Made by a program: the position numbers and the translations under genes
Source of the DNA: a virus
IMG/VR virus record: IMGVR_UViG_3300036770_005327
Location: 1 to 57,625 of that record
DNA length: 57,625 nucleotides
Direction: 5' to 3' (one strand)
Shown here: positions 31,217-37,881 of the stretch, piece after piece
Layout: each line of letters starts with the position of its first letter
Position numbering within the stretch: the first letter of the stretch is position 1
The notes under the pieces: generated by a model
What the model was told of the DNA's origin: nothing
Databases searched by the model: none
Seen by the model: the letters and a program-made list of their open reading frames with translations, nothing else

Positions 31217-31583
31217 ACTGGCCTTCACAGCGCTTTATTGCCGCCGCTAACACAGAGTTAAAAACCATAGCCGGCGCACCCAGCGTTGCATAATCTAAAC
31301 CGCGATACATACTCTGCAGCTGAGTATTCACTTCAGCTGCAGTTAAATCCTGCAGACATCCCGCATGTGGGATCGATAAGAACTGATTCATCAGCGCTTG
31401 GTCTTCATCTGTCCTGGCAAAAAACTTAATTGCATGCAAATTAGACTCAATGATCAAATCACAGGTCACTTTATCTTTTTTGCATGTCTCCATCAAAAAG
31501 ACGGCCTGTGCCAACTCACGTTCGCCAGCTGACCAAGCATGGCACGAGAAACACATCAATACTGCGAACAACACTCTTAACAC
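31209..31583 (-). CDS. secreted small protein (Rap1a/Tai-like)
   Basis: 124 residues from GTG 31583, with GGAG upstream. The N-terminus MLRVLFAVLMCFSCHAWSAG is a signal peptide with a cleavage site after WSA. The mature part has several cysteines (ETCKKDKVTCDLII, GCLQDLTAAEV, IKRCEGQS), placed as in the Rap1a/Tai fold of type VI-effector immunity proteins. It lies downstream of the recombinase with a second accessory gene. Rap1a-type membership is by pattern only. Confidence 0.5.
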   Translation of the reverse strand: MLRVLFAVLMCFSCHAWSAGERELAQAVFLMETCKKDKVTCDLIIESNLHAIKFFARTDEDQALMNQFLSIPHAGCLQDLTAAEVNTQLQSMYRGLDYATLGAPAMVFNSVLAAAIKRCEGQSI

Positions 31584-31897
31584 TTCACACTCTCCAGAAA
31601 CAATACCAGGTGCATTTTCTGCTCCGGGGTGATATCACTTTTTTCGATAGAGTCCATATTTAGAGGACTCCACTTTTCATACGTTCTCATATCGACGTCA
31701 GAAAAAGCTCTGAAATACCAGGCGTTTTGAAAACATCCAATCTGAAGGCACTTTTCTAAATCTGGTGGATACACCGAGTATTCAGCAGATATAGGGCCAA
31801 TGTTACAACAGGCAATACTAGATCCCACTCGATAAAAACCCGACTGCTGAATCGAAGAAAGCTCAGAGACAACAGGCAAAATCACATCATGCATCAT
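31577..31897 (-). CDS. hypothetical accessory protein next to the recombinase
   Basis: 106 residues from ATG 31897, which shares bases with the recombinase TGA, so the two are coupled. Residues include ILPVVSELSSIQQSGFYRVG and several cysteines (CCNIG, KCLQIGCFQNAW), with a short acidic C-terminus. Beta-rich; no known motif. With the following signal-peptide gene it could be a lysogeny-expressed host-modifying pair, but I have no sign of it beyond location. Confidence 0.55.
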   Translation of the reverse strand: MMHDVILPVVSELSSIQQSGFYRVGSSIACCNIGPISAEYSVYPPDLEKCLQIGCFQNAWYFRAFSDVDMRTYEKWSPLNMDSIEKSDITPEQKMHLVLFLESVKC

Positions 31898-33120
31898 CGG
31901 CGGGGTTCTCCGCATACAGCCTCCATTAAACCTAAATTACACAGCTTTTCATGCCATTTCTGTAACGACTCACGACACGAGTCCAGCAGCAGCGACTGAA
32001 TGTATGTCAGTGATAATACTCCAGCTTTATGATTAAGCAGTAACTCGCCTACGAAAAAATCAATTTTGTTTTCCTGGAACCACACCCGCGCTAGCTTACG
32101 CAAATCATGCGCAGAGCCTTTGCCAAGGCTTTGACTGACAAGATCGCTGGCATAGGATGAATTACATGATTTCTTAGGGTTGCGCTTTGCCGGAAACAGC
32201 CAGTTACCACGATGGCCGGCTTTACGTTGTGTCCGTTTGTGATACCGCAGCATATCCAGGGCAATACCTGTCAGCGGCAATATATGGCCCTGCGCGTTTT
32301 TGGTCTGCTCAGGCGCTAAGCGCAGCATTTTATTATCAACGTCGATATTTTCAGACCAGTTTAAACCGGCCACTTCATCGACTCTGAGCGCATGCAAAAG
32401 GATCATGCCTATCATCACACGTAGCCTGGGCTGTCGCTCTTTACCAATAGCACTAATCACAGCTTTTAAATGGCCGGCGTGGTACGCGGCTTTTTTCGGT
32501 TTAACTACTGCAGTGGTGAAGTTTTTCAGCCGCAATCCGTCCAGGGGATTATGCTCAATCATTTTACTACGATGCGCGGCCGCGAAAATTTGCTGCAATG
32601 TGCGACAGGCAAGATCAATATAGCTCAGAGCGTATTTTTTGTTGGCCATCACATCAACCAGTTTATTTTTGATGACCGGATGCGATAAATCGCACAAATT
32701 ACAATCACCCAGCTTAGGCATAAAATGCTGCGCGATAAGACTTTTAACATTGCGATTACGGCTATCACTGAAGTGATCGGTCAGCATATCCGACTGATAC
32801 CAGGACAACACATTTGCCACAGTTTTCATCTGGCCGAATTGAGATTTTTTTGCTGTGTCCTGGAATCGTTGGCCGTATGCGGCGTCCGCTAACATCTGTC
32901 TGGCAACACTTTTCAGAACTGGCACTGGCACATCAGGCCAGACGCCGATTTTTATCCACGCCGGCGAGGCCTCACCGCTGACACGTTTTACAAAAAACGC
33001 TGAGCCCCGATTCTTTTTTTTGTTTGGAACAAAAATTATTGGCAGCTGCTCATCTCTAAACCGGACACCGCCGGACAGCAACATCGGCATGCTTTTTTCA
33101 GAAAGCTTAATTTTGTCCAA
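31894..33120 (-). CDS. tyrosine recombinase
   Basis: 408 residues. The N-terminal region (RFRDEQLPIIFVPNKKK, then GVWPDVPVPVLKSVARQML) resembles the DUF4102 arm domain of P4-type integrases. The catalytic domain has LLHALRVDEVAGL (Arg, residue about 246), HDLRKLARVW (His and Arg, about 338), LLNHKAG and LTYI with the nucleophile Tyr about 372. It lies directly upstream of the heptamer-flanked parA promoter. It may integrate the genome or resolve dimers like Cre of P1; no attachment site was seen. The upstream spacer (33121-33154) is AT-rich. Confidence 0.8.
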   Translation of the reverse strand: MDKIKLSEKSMPMLLSGGVRFRDEQLPIIFVPNKKKNRGSAFFVKRVSGEASPAWIKIGVWPDVPVPVLKSVARQMLADAAYGQRFQDTAKKSQFGQMKTVANVLSWYQSDMLTDHFSDSRNRNVKSLIAQHFMPKLGDCNLCDLSHPVIKNKLVDVMANKKYALSYIDLACRTLQQIFAAAHRSKMIEHNPLDGLRLKNFTTAVVKPKKAAYHAGHLKAVISAIGKERQPRLRVMIGMILLHALRVDEVAGLNWSENIDVDNKMLRLAPEQTKNAQGHILPLTGIALDMLRYHKRTQRKAGHRGNWLFPAKRNPKKSCNSSYASDLVSQSLGKGSAHDLRKLARVWFQENKIDFFVGELLLNHKAGVLSLTYIQSLLLDSCRESLQKWHEKLCNLGLMEAVCGEPRR

Positions 33121-33154
33121 AACCCCACCTAAAACATATACATAAGCTTTTAAT

Positions 33155-33183
33155 GTATTTCATTTGAAATACCAAAGAAATAC
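33155..33183. repeat. three heptamers upstream of the parA -35, 11-base phase
   Basis: GTATTTC (33155-33161), GAAATAC (33166-33172) and GAAATAC (33177-33183) are each 11 bases apart and end five bases before the -35 of the parA promoter. Confidence 0.75.
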
Positions 33184-33187
33184 CCAT

Positions 33188-33215
33188 TTGACACTAAACC
33201 GCTGACGCGTATAAT
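33188..33215 (+). promoter_or_regulatory. parA promoter (consensus)
   Basis: TTGACA (33188-33193) and TATAAT (33210-33215) are both perfect consensus boxes 16 bases apart. They are flanked upstream (33155-33183) and downstream (33221-33260) by the phased heptamers, so the promoter can be occluded from both sides. That is the pattern of a partition operon repressed by its own RHH protein. Confidence 0.85.
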
Positions 33216-33220
33216 CCAAA

Positions 33221-33260
33221 GAAATACGATAGTATTTCATTTGAAATACAAATGTATTTT
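33221..33260. repeat. four heptamers at the parA start region, 11-base phase
   Basis: GAAATAC (33221-33227), GTATTTC (33232-33238), GAAATAC (33243-33249) and GTATTTT (33254-33260) lie exactly 11 bases apart, beginning at the predicted transcription start of parA. This is the densest cluster and a candidate operator plus centromere. Confidence 0.8.
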
Positions 33261-33297
33261 CACTGTAATTCATTTACTCATTTAAAGGATCATTACC

Positions 33298-34053
33298 ATG
33301 CAGATTATGGCAGTAATCAACCGCAAGGGTGGAGTGGGGAAGACCACCATATCGGCGAACATAGCCGCAGAAATAGCCTTCAGCGGCAAAAGAGTTTTAT
33401 ACATAGACATCGACCCGCAAGCCAACGGCACGTATTTAATCAGTGCCGGCCAATCTGAGTTTGATGTTAGCATAGCCGACCTGCTAGACAATCCAAAAAC
33501 CAGCATTCACAGCGCAATAAAAAAAAGCCCATATGGGCTTGATTACATACCTAGTGTCAAAACGCTATCGCGAGTCTTTGAAAGCATTGTCGGCCGCTTT
33601 GGCCGAGAAATGATCTTAAAAAAATACCTGGAAAAAGTTGATGGCTATGATTATGTCGTCATCGACTGCCCACCAGATTCAGGCCTGGGCACACTCAATG
33701 CAATTGTGGCCGCAGGTGCATTTATCATTCCAGTGGACGGCGGCAGTTTCGCCCTGAATGGCCTAAGCGACTTACTGGAGCTGCTGGCTGAAGTCAAAGA
33801 GAATCTAGGGAAAAAGTATCAGTACATGATCATAAGAAATGAATACAGGCCAACAACCACGATCATGAATAGTTTCCTGGACAATCAATTAGCCAGCCAG
33901 GGCAGTCATGTTCTAAAAACGATGATAAGACACTCAGCGTCTCTCGAACAGGCAGTTGCAATGTGCATGCCTGTCCGTAGCTACAAACCAGGCTCTGTTG
34001 CAACACAGGACATTAAAGACGTTACGAAAGAAGTGATCGGGAGATTAAATTGA
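33298..34053 (+). CDS. parA: ParA-type partition ATPase
   Basis: 251 residues from ATG 33298, with AAAGGAT upstream. The deviant Walker A KGGVGKTT at residues 10-17, DIDPQ at 37-41 and YDYVVIDCPPDSG (about 116-128) are the signature of ParA/MinD-type ATPases. Length and lack of an N-terminal HTH are those of the small ParA subfamily (type Ib) that works with RHH-type centromere-binding proteins. It pushes plasmid copies apart along the nucleoid. The operon is flanked by phased heptamers, and the following gene encodes the RHH-like partner. Confidence 0.92.
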   Translation: MQIMAVINRKGGVGKTTISANIAAEIAFSGKRVLYIDIDPQANGTYLISAGQSEFDVSIADLLDNPKTSIHSAIKKSPYGLDYIPSVKTLSRVFESIVGRFGREMILKKYLEKVDGYDYVVIDCPPDSGLGTLNAIVAAGAFIIPVDGGSFALNGLSDLLELLAEVKENLGKKYQYMIIRNEYRPTTTIMNSFLDNQLASQGSHVLKTMIRHSASLEQAVAMCMPVRSYKPGSVATQDIKDVTKEVIGRLN

Positions 34054-34352
34054 AAAACTTTCAGCCGAAACAAACCAAGATAGGGGCAGCGGCGGCACCA
34101 GAGACGGCGACTGCAAAAACAGCTGCAGCAGAAAAAATGACAATGATGGGTTCAAAAACCAACATTGCGGAAAACATAAAGAGTATCCGGCTGACAGATG
34201 ACGAACTGGCGCTATTGAACAACTGGATAGCGGAGCTACAGCAGCGGACCAACAAAAAGCTTAGCGCTTCAAAGTTGATCCGGGGGCTATTGCATATGCA
34301 GGATGGCATCAATCCGAATAAACTGATCGATGCAATTCACAAGAATACTTAG
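34050..34352 (+). CDS. RHH-like centromere-binding protein, ParA partner
   Basis: 100 residues from TTG 34050, overlapping the TGA of parA, with GGGAG upstream. The first 45 residues are disordered and low-complexity (GAAAAPETATAKTAAAEKM), as in the flexible tail that activates ParA. The last 55 (NIKSIRLTDDELALLNNWIA through KLSASKLIRGLLHMQDGI) fit a ribbon-helix-helix fold: IKSIRLT as the strand and DELALLNNWIAEL as helix one. This is the likely binder of the GAAATAC heptamers. It could also repress the promoters near 30300. Confidence 0.75.
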   Translation: MKNFQPKQTKIGAAAAPETATAKTAAAEKMTMMGSKTNIAENIKSIRLTDDELALLNNWIAELQQRTNKKLSASKLIRGLLHMQDGINPNKLIDAIHKNT

Positions 34353-34355
34353 CGG

Positions 34356-34679
34356 CTAACCACTAACGATGCGGCGCAGCAGACGCCGCATTCCTGAGAA
34401 CATCGGCTGGTAATGGTCATCAAACGACTGCTCCAGCAAAACTATTTGACAGTCAAGATAATCAATATCAGCCTGCATTTCAGCAGAAACACCAGCGATG
34501 ATACTAGCTGCAGGTATGCTTTTTATAATACTGGCGAACTGTTCTGTTGTCGGTTCAGCCGGATGGTCTGACGACAGAATATTTTTTAAATCCGGTAGTA
34601 AAATCCCCGACCGGTTGGCGATCACGGCTAAGTCGCAGTGGCCTGTTAGTAAAGTCTCGATTAATATGCCCTTCAACAT
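34356..34679 (-). CDS. hypothetical accessory protein
   Basis: 107 residues from ATG 34679. The protein is helical (LKGILIETLLTGHCDLAVIA through GMRRLLRRIVSG), with a Cys/Asp stretch DIDYLDCQIVLLEQSFDDH. It ends four bases from the parB stop on the other strand. A hairpin (ATGCGGCG - N7 - CGCCGCAT, 34369-34391) sits in its last codons and could end the convergent par transcript, although there is no T run. It is the third gene of a minus-strand group (35544, 35306, 34679). Function unknown. Confidence 0.6.
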   Translation of the reverse strand: MLKGILIETLLTGHCDLAVIANRSGILLPDLKNILSSDHPAEPTTEQFASIIKSIPAASIIAGVSAEMQADIDYLDCQIVLLEQSFDDHYQPMFSGMRRLLRRIVSG

Positions 34680-34700
34680 CCCAATTTTATCCTTCTGGCA

Positions 34701-35306
34701 TCATACTTTTAGCAAAAACCGATTTTTACAGCCGGCAATAATTAAAGCTAAGAGCAACAACAATTCCAACGATAAGCCTACACAATGAACAGCCAAAGCT
34801 AAATCCCACAATGCTAGCCGATAAATACCAAGCATTTCATAGACTGCGCCAGCTTCGAAAGCGCCAGCGTAGAACATAAAATAGTGGCAAACAACAAGAC
34901 TATGCGAAACAACAAACGCATAGCAAACCCGGCGTATAGCCAATTCAGCCATGTAAAATTTAACCGGGTATACCGCAGGAAGCACAACTTCCACTAAAGG
35001 CCCGAACACAGGTATTCGGGCAAATACCCCACCAATTTTTAGGCTAACTATCGGCCTGAAAATAATGAGGCTTCTTATTAAGAAAACGTGAATTACTATC
35101 TGAACTACATGGAATGTAACACCAGGCATTTCGAAGATAGGCATAACAATTAAAACCATAAATTTAGCAAAAGACGTATACGCCCCTAAAATAAAGAGGG
35201 TCCAGCGAACATTAGCGTCTTTGCATACAACAAAGCTCAAAAACAAAAAGGGCCAATAAATCCAATCAAACACTGACCCTATTAAATCCCGATATTCTTC
35301 TAACAT
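34701..35306 (-). CDS. multi-TM membrane protein
   Basis: 201 residues from ATG 35306, with AAGGAA nine bases upstream. Five or six hydrophobic helices (for example IYWPFLFLSFVVC, TLFILGAYTSFAKFMVLIVM, VVQIVIHVFLIRSLIIF, LVVCHYFMFYAGAF, LELLLLLALIIAGC) make it an integral membrane protein with several cysteines and histidines. Residues H and C in the core may be metal or heme related, but that is a guess. The gene follows a small Ser/Thr-rich peptide gene. A lysogeny-expressed exclusion or transport role is possible. Confidence 0.65.
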   Translation of the reverse strand: MLEEYRDLIGSVFDWIYWPFLFLSFVVCKDANVRWTLFILGAYTSFAKFMVLIVMPIFEMPGVTFHVVQIVIHVFLIRSLIIFRPIVSLKIGGVFARIPVFGPLVEVVLPAVYPVKFYMAELAIRRVCYAFVVSHSLVVCHYFMFYAGAFEAGAVYEMLGIYRLALWDLALAVHCVGLSLELLLLLALIIAGCKNRFLLKV

Positions 35307-35337
35307 CAGTAATTCCTTTACTGCAATGTGGAACTAC

Positions 35338-35544
35338 TTACGGTCTTCCTGGAGGTGAAGGCCAGTCTCCCGGATTGTCTGTCATAGCTTCAGACATTGC
35401 CCGAGCTTGGGGACTAATACTAACAGTATCCGCGCCTGTTGTGGGTACTGCTGTTGCTGTTTCGTCTTTTTTTTCTGCTGGCTTAACAGAAGCAATAGCA
35501 GTGCTATTGACCGCTGCTGAAACGACTTTATCTGAAACGTTCAT
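35338..35544 (-). CDS. small disordered protein with DTVSISPQA motif
   Basis: 68 residues from ATG 35544, with AAGGAG upstream. The product is low in hydrophobic content, rich in Ala/Thr/Ser/Glu, and carries GADTVSISPQARAMSEA, a motif also found in small flagella-associated or FlgM-like proteins. It ends with DNPGDWPSPPGRP. No signal peptide or membrane helix. Placed ahead of a multi-helix membrane protein, it may be a small substrate or regulator of it. Low certainty. Confidence 0.6.
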   Translation of the reverse strand: MNVSDKVVSAAVNSTAIASVKPAEKKDETATAVPTTGADTVSISPQARAMSEAMTDNPGDWPSPPGRP

Positions 35545-35783
35545 CCTCTCTCTCCTTGGTACGCTTATAAAATCAGATTATTTTACATAAAAAACCTGAT
35601 GTAATTTTGATAAAAACCATTCTCAACAAGAAATGGCGCGCAACCGAATGTTTTTTAAACTAAAAAGTTAAGTTTATTCAAGTAGTTGCGTTTAGAGTGT
35701 ACTAAAAACGCAACTACCCAACAAGCGGAAAATGTTCTATTTTTGGTTGCTTTTAGCGCTGAAAAACAACCCAAGACGCAACT
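35545..35783. other. intergenic res-like region before the resolvase
   Basis: 239 bases with no gene. It holds the inverted repeat 35683-35716 and a second, weaker one at 35745-35772, plus an inverted half-site CGCAACTA touching the resolvase start codon. Minus-strand transcription of the membrane-protein group starts on the left side of this region. Confidence 0.55.
35683..35716. repeat. 34-base inverted repeat, probable res subsite I
   Basis: TAGTTGCGTTTAGAGTG and the reverse of TAGTTGCGTTTTTAGTA form a 34-base inverted repeat with 11 perfectly matched outer bases. A weaker copy (GGTTGCTTTTAG ... AAAAACAACC) lies at about 35745-35772, and a lone half-site CGCAACTA occurs just before the resolvase ATG. 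Serine resolvases act on sets of 28-34 base imperfect dyads directly upstream of their gene, which fits. Confidence 0.65.
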
Positions 35784-36488
35784 ATGCAAATAAACATTGC
35801 TTACATCCGGATATCTGATCCGCACAAACAAGATCCGGCGACACAACGGCAACGAATTTCCGACTATGCAATCGCCAACAACATCATCATCACCAGGTGG
35901 GTGGAAAGCGACTTGTCTGGGAGTAAAACAACCAAAAGCGCCAGGGGCATCACGGAAATGCTCGGCGTACTCAAGGAAGGCGACAATCTAATCATCAGTG
36001 ATATCGATCGGCTTGGCCGCGACTCGATATCAGACATCATTGAAACCGTTACCCGCCTAATCAACAACGGCATCACTTTGCACTTGGCGTATGGCAACCA
36101 GCAAATCTGTCCTGCTGACAAAAATGACCTGGCAAAGATTTTTATCACTATCGGAGACGCCTATGCTGCAGTTCGATTTGCAAAGGAACGGTCACAAAAA
36201 GCAAAAGCGGCGGCGGAACGCCGATTGACTGCAGGGCTTTTAAACGGACGCCGCCCTGGCGCCATTGTTGTGAGCAAACTAGATCAGCACGAAAAAACCA
36301 TTGTGCTGATGCGCTCAGAAGGTGCCAGTGAATACGCTATTTCAGAGGCCTTAGCTGTAGACCGCCTAACTCTACGGCGCTGGCAAAAACGCCGGTCGGA
36401 GCTGATCGACAAAGCGAAAGAAATAAGCATATGGCAACCCGGCATGACAATTAGCGACATAAAAGAACGATTGAAAAAGCAGCGGTAA
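35784..36488 (+). CDS. serine resolvase
   Basis: 234 residues. IAYIRISDPHKQDPATQRQRI carries the nucleophile Ser (residue 11), followed by SDIDRLGRDS and a helical arm. The C-terminal 50 residues (SEYAISEALAVDRLTLRRWQ) form the helix-turn-helix of resolvases. It is upstream-flanked by an imperfect dyad set (res). The expected role is to resolve dimers of the circular prophage or plasmid; it could instead invert a segment, but no invertible segment is seen. The start codon lies at the edge of the last half-site, so the gene is probably self-controlled. Confidence 0.88.
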   Translation: MQINIAYIRISDPHKQDPATQRQRISDYAIANNIIITRWVESDLSGSKTTKSARGITEMLGVLKEGDNLIISDIDRLGRDSISDIIETVTRLINNGITLHLAYGNQQICPADKNDLAKIFITIGDAYAAVRFAKERSQKAKAAAERRLTAGLLNGRRPGAIVVSKLDQHEKTIVLMRSEGASEYAISEALAVDRLTLRRWQKRRSELIDKAKEISIWQPGMTISDIKERLKKQR

Positions 36489-36503
36489 TTTTTACGATAG
36501 AAC

Positions 36504-36531
36504 AAAAAGCGCTTTACACGCGCTTTTTTTT
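36504..36531 (+). terminator. intrinsic terminator between resolvase and XRE gene
   Basis: AAAAAGCGC - TTTACAC - GCGCTTTTTTTT gives a GCGC core extended by A-T pairs, with a long T run, 15 bases after the resolvase stop. It can also work on the minus strand. A plus-strand promoter candidate (TTTACA-N16-CATAAT) overlaps the right part. Confidence 0.8.
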
Positions 36532-36544
36532 CACCATAATGCAA

Positions 36545-36575
36545 ATCAATTTGATACAAATTAGCTCAAATTGAT
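36545..36575. promoter_or_regulatory. double operator-like palindromes before the XRE gene
   Basis: ATCAATTTGAT (36545-36555) and TCAAATTGAT (36566-36575) share the TCAAWTTGA core seen in the Q-operon leader (21523-21552) and the left early region (27424-27433). They lie between the terminator and the ribosome site of the XRE gene. Confidence 0.55.
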
Positions 36576-36590
36576 TTTTGCAGGGTAATT

Positions 36591-37016
36591 ATGGAAATAA
36601 CTTTAGGCCAGCTCTTACAGGCGGCGCGAAAAACAAGAGGCATGTCACTCATGACTGCTGCGAAGGAATCCGGCTTATCGTATGCCTGGATTTCTCAGAT
36701 CGAAAAGGGGGCAGAGCCGCGCCTGGCTGACTTTTTAAACCTGTGCAGTGCACTTGGCACTGACTTTTACAAACTGATCCAGCTGGCCAAGCACGGAAAA
36801 GCGGTGCCTGGCTTTGGCAATGTTCACCACAAAAATGAAAAGTTAAACACCCTGCCACTTGATATGGCCAACACAGTTTGGCAGTCGGCAGACTCTTTGC
36901 CGGAATGCTCAACTGACACCTTTTACTTAGGCACGATCGTTGTGAATAAGAAAAGCCCCGTTCAGGTGCAGCTGGTTCTGACATCAAATCCGGAAGCAAT
37001 GGTCGATGAGTGCTGA
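36591..37016 (+). CDS. XRE-family transcriptional regulator with extra domain
   Basis: 141 residues from ATG 36591, with AGGG seven bases upstream. Residues 4-60 (LGQLLQAARKTRGMSLMTAA, then KESGLSYAWISQIEKGAEPR) are a standard HTH-3 domain. The C-terminal 75 residues (LDMANTVWQSADSLPECSTD, then TIVVNKKSPVQVQLVL) form a small beta domain without the S24 motif. Two palindromes of the Q and early type lie in its leader, so it is a candidate autoregulated master regulator. It starts the plus-strand operon toward the rep module. Confidence 0.8.
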   Translation: MEITLGQLLQAARKTRGMSLMTAAKESGLSYAWISQIEKGAEPRLADFLNLCSALGTDFYKLIQLAKHGKAVPGFGNVHHKNEKLNTLPLDMANTVWQSADSLPECSTDTFYLGTIVVNKKSPVQVQLVLTSNPEAMVDEC

Positions 37017-37251
37017 ATATGTCGCCGTCGAATATTGCCTCCAGTCCGGTCTGGTCATATCCGGGTCAATACAACCGCTTGGCCATCATGCAAATGACAC
37101 TAGCGCAGTGCTGGCAGCCACTAAGGCGCTGGACGCATTAATTCTAAATGCCAACTACATCGGTCGTGAAAACCGGCGCTGGATGGTGTTTAACCATGAC
37201 GAATACACAAAATTACTAATTGAAATAGGGAGTACACAAAATGCTGAGTGA
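37006..37251 (+). CDS. small hypothetical protein in the XRE operon
   Basis: 81 residues from ATG 37006, inside the end of the XRE gene. The sequence is mixed, beta at the start (YVAVEYCLQSGLVISGSI) and helical after it (TSAVLAATKALDALILNANYI). No motif. Its stop overlaps the following start by eleven bases. Probably a small soluble protein co-expressed with the regulator. Confidence 0.65.
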   Translation: MSAEYVAVEYCLQSGLVISGSIQPLGHHANDTSAVLAATKALDALILNANYIGRENRRWMVFNHDEYTKLLIEIGSTQNAE

Positions 37252-37873
37252 ATTAGCGGAAACTATTTTGTTGGCACTGGAGAACAACAAAGATCCAATG
37301 ACAAGCGACGAACTGACCAACGGGATGGGCTGCAGCAAATCTGAAGTGGTGCTGGCCATTACTGAACTTAAATCAATCGAGGCAGTAGTCAGTGGCCCAA
37401 CGGGCTATAAATTGTCTGAACCAACTGAAGATAGCGACGAAAAAAAACCAACTGCACCGGATGGTTCGCCCTTTAAGCGGGTGATTTATGTGTTGGCCAC
37501 AATGAAAAAACGGGCCTTTATTAAAGGCCTGGCAAAAGCAGCTGGCTGCATGGAAGTGCAAACCAGATCCATAGTGCAACAATTATTAACCTCAGGCGTC
37601 ATCGATATGCGCTCGCCTGGAACTCACTACCTGACAAAATCCGGAATTGATTTTGTGAAGCAAAACTATCCAGACATTCTGGTACCGGAATATGTAGTTT
37701 TCAACGCCGAGAATCCGCCGGCAAACTTCACTATTAAATCCAATTCCAAAATGCGGGAAAAGATACCACCGGAGCTTCCGGAAAAGCTGTCAGCGCTCTC
37801 CAGGGTGCTTCCTTTGGCATCATCAGAAGACAGAAAGCAATTATCTGAATTATCGACGTGGTTACAATCTTAA
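37241..37873 (+). CDS. tandem winged-helix protein
   Basis: 210 residues from ATG 37241, with GGGAG ten bases upstream. There appear to be two winged-helix units: residues 1-60 (LLALENNKDPMTSDELTNGM, then SKSEVVLAITELKSIEAVVS) and about 78-135 (KRVIYVLATMKKRAFIKGLA, then EVQTRSIVQQLLTSGVIDMR). An unstructured linker and a charged tail complete it. It could be a plasmid-type regulator or a DNA-binding partner of the next gene. The pairing with a coiled-coil gene recalls plasmid KfrA-like pairs, but this is only an analogy. Confidence 0.65.
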   Translation: MLSELAETILLALENNKDPMTSDELTNGMGCSKSEVVLAITELKSIEAVVSGPTGYKLSEPTEDSDEKKPTAPDGSPFKRVIYVLATMKKRAFIKGLAKAAGCMEVQTRSIVQQLLTSGVIDMRSPGTHYLTKSGIDFVKQNYPDILVPEYVVFNAENPPANFTIKSNSKMREKIPPELPEKLSALSRVLPLASSEDRKQLSELSTWLQS

Positions 37874-37881
37874 GGTCAAAT

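Noticed and set aside
35655-35852. 65-codon minus-strand frame across the res region
   Set aside because: It runs over the dyads and into the resolvase gene on the other strand; composition is that of a shadow frame.
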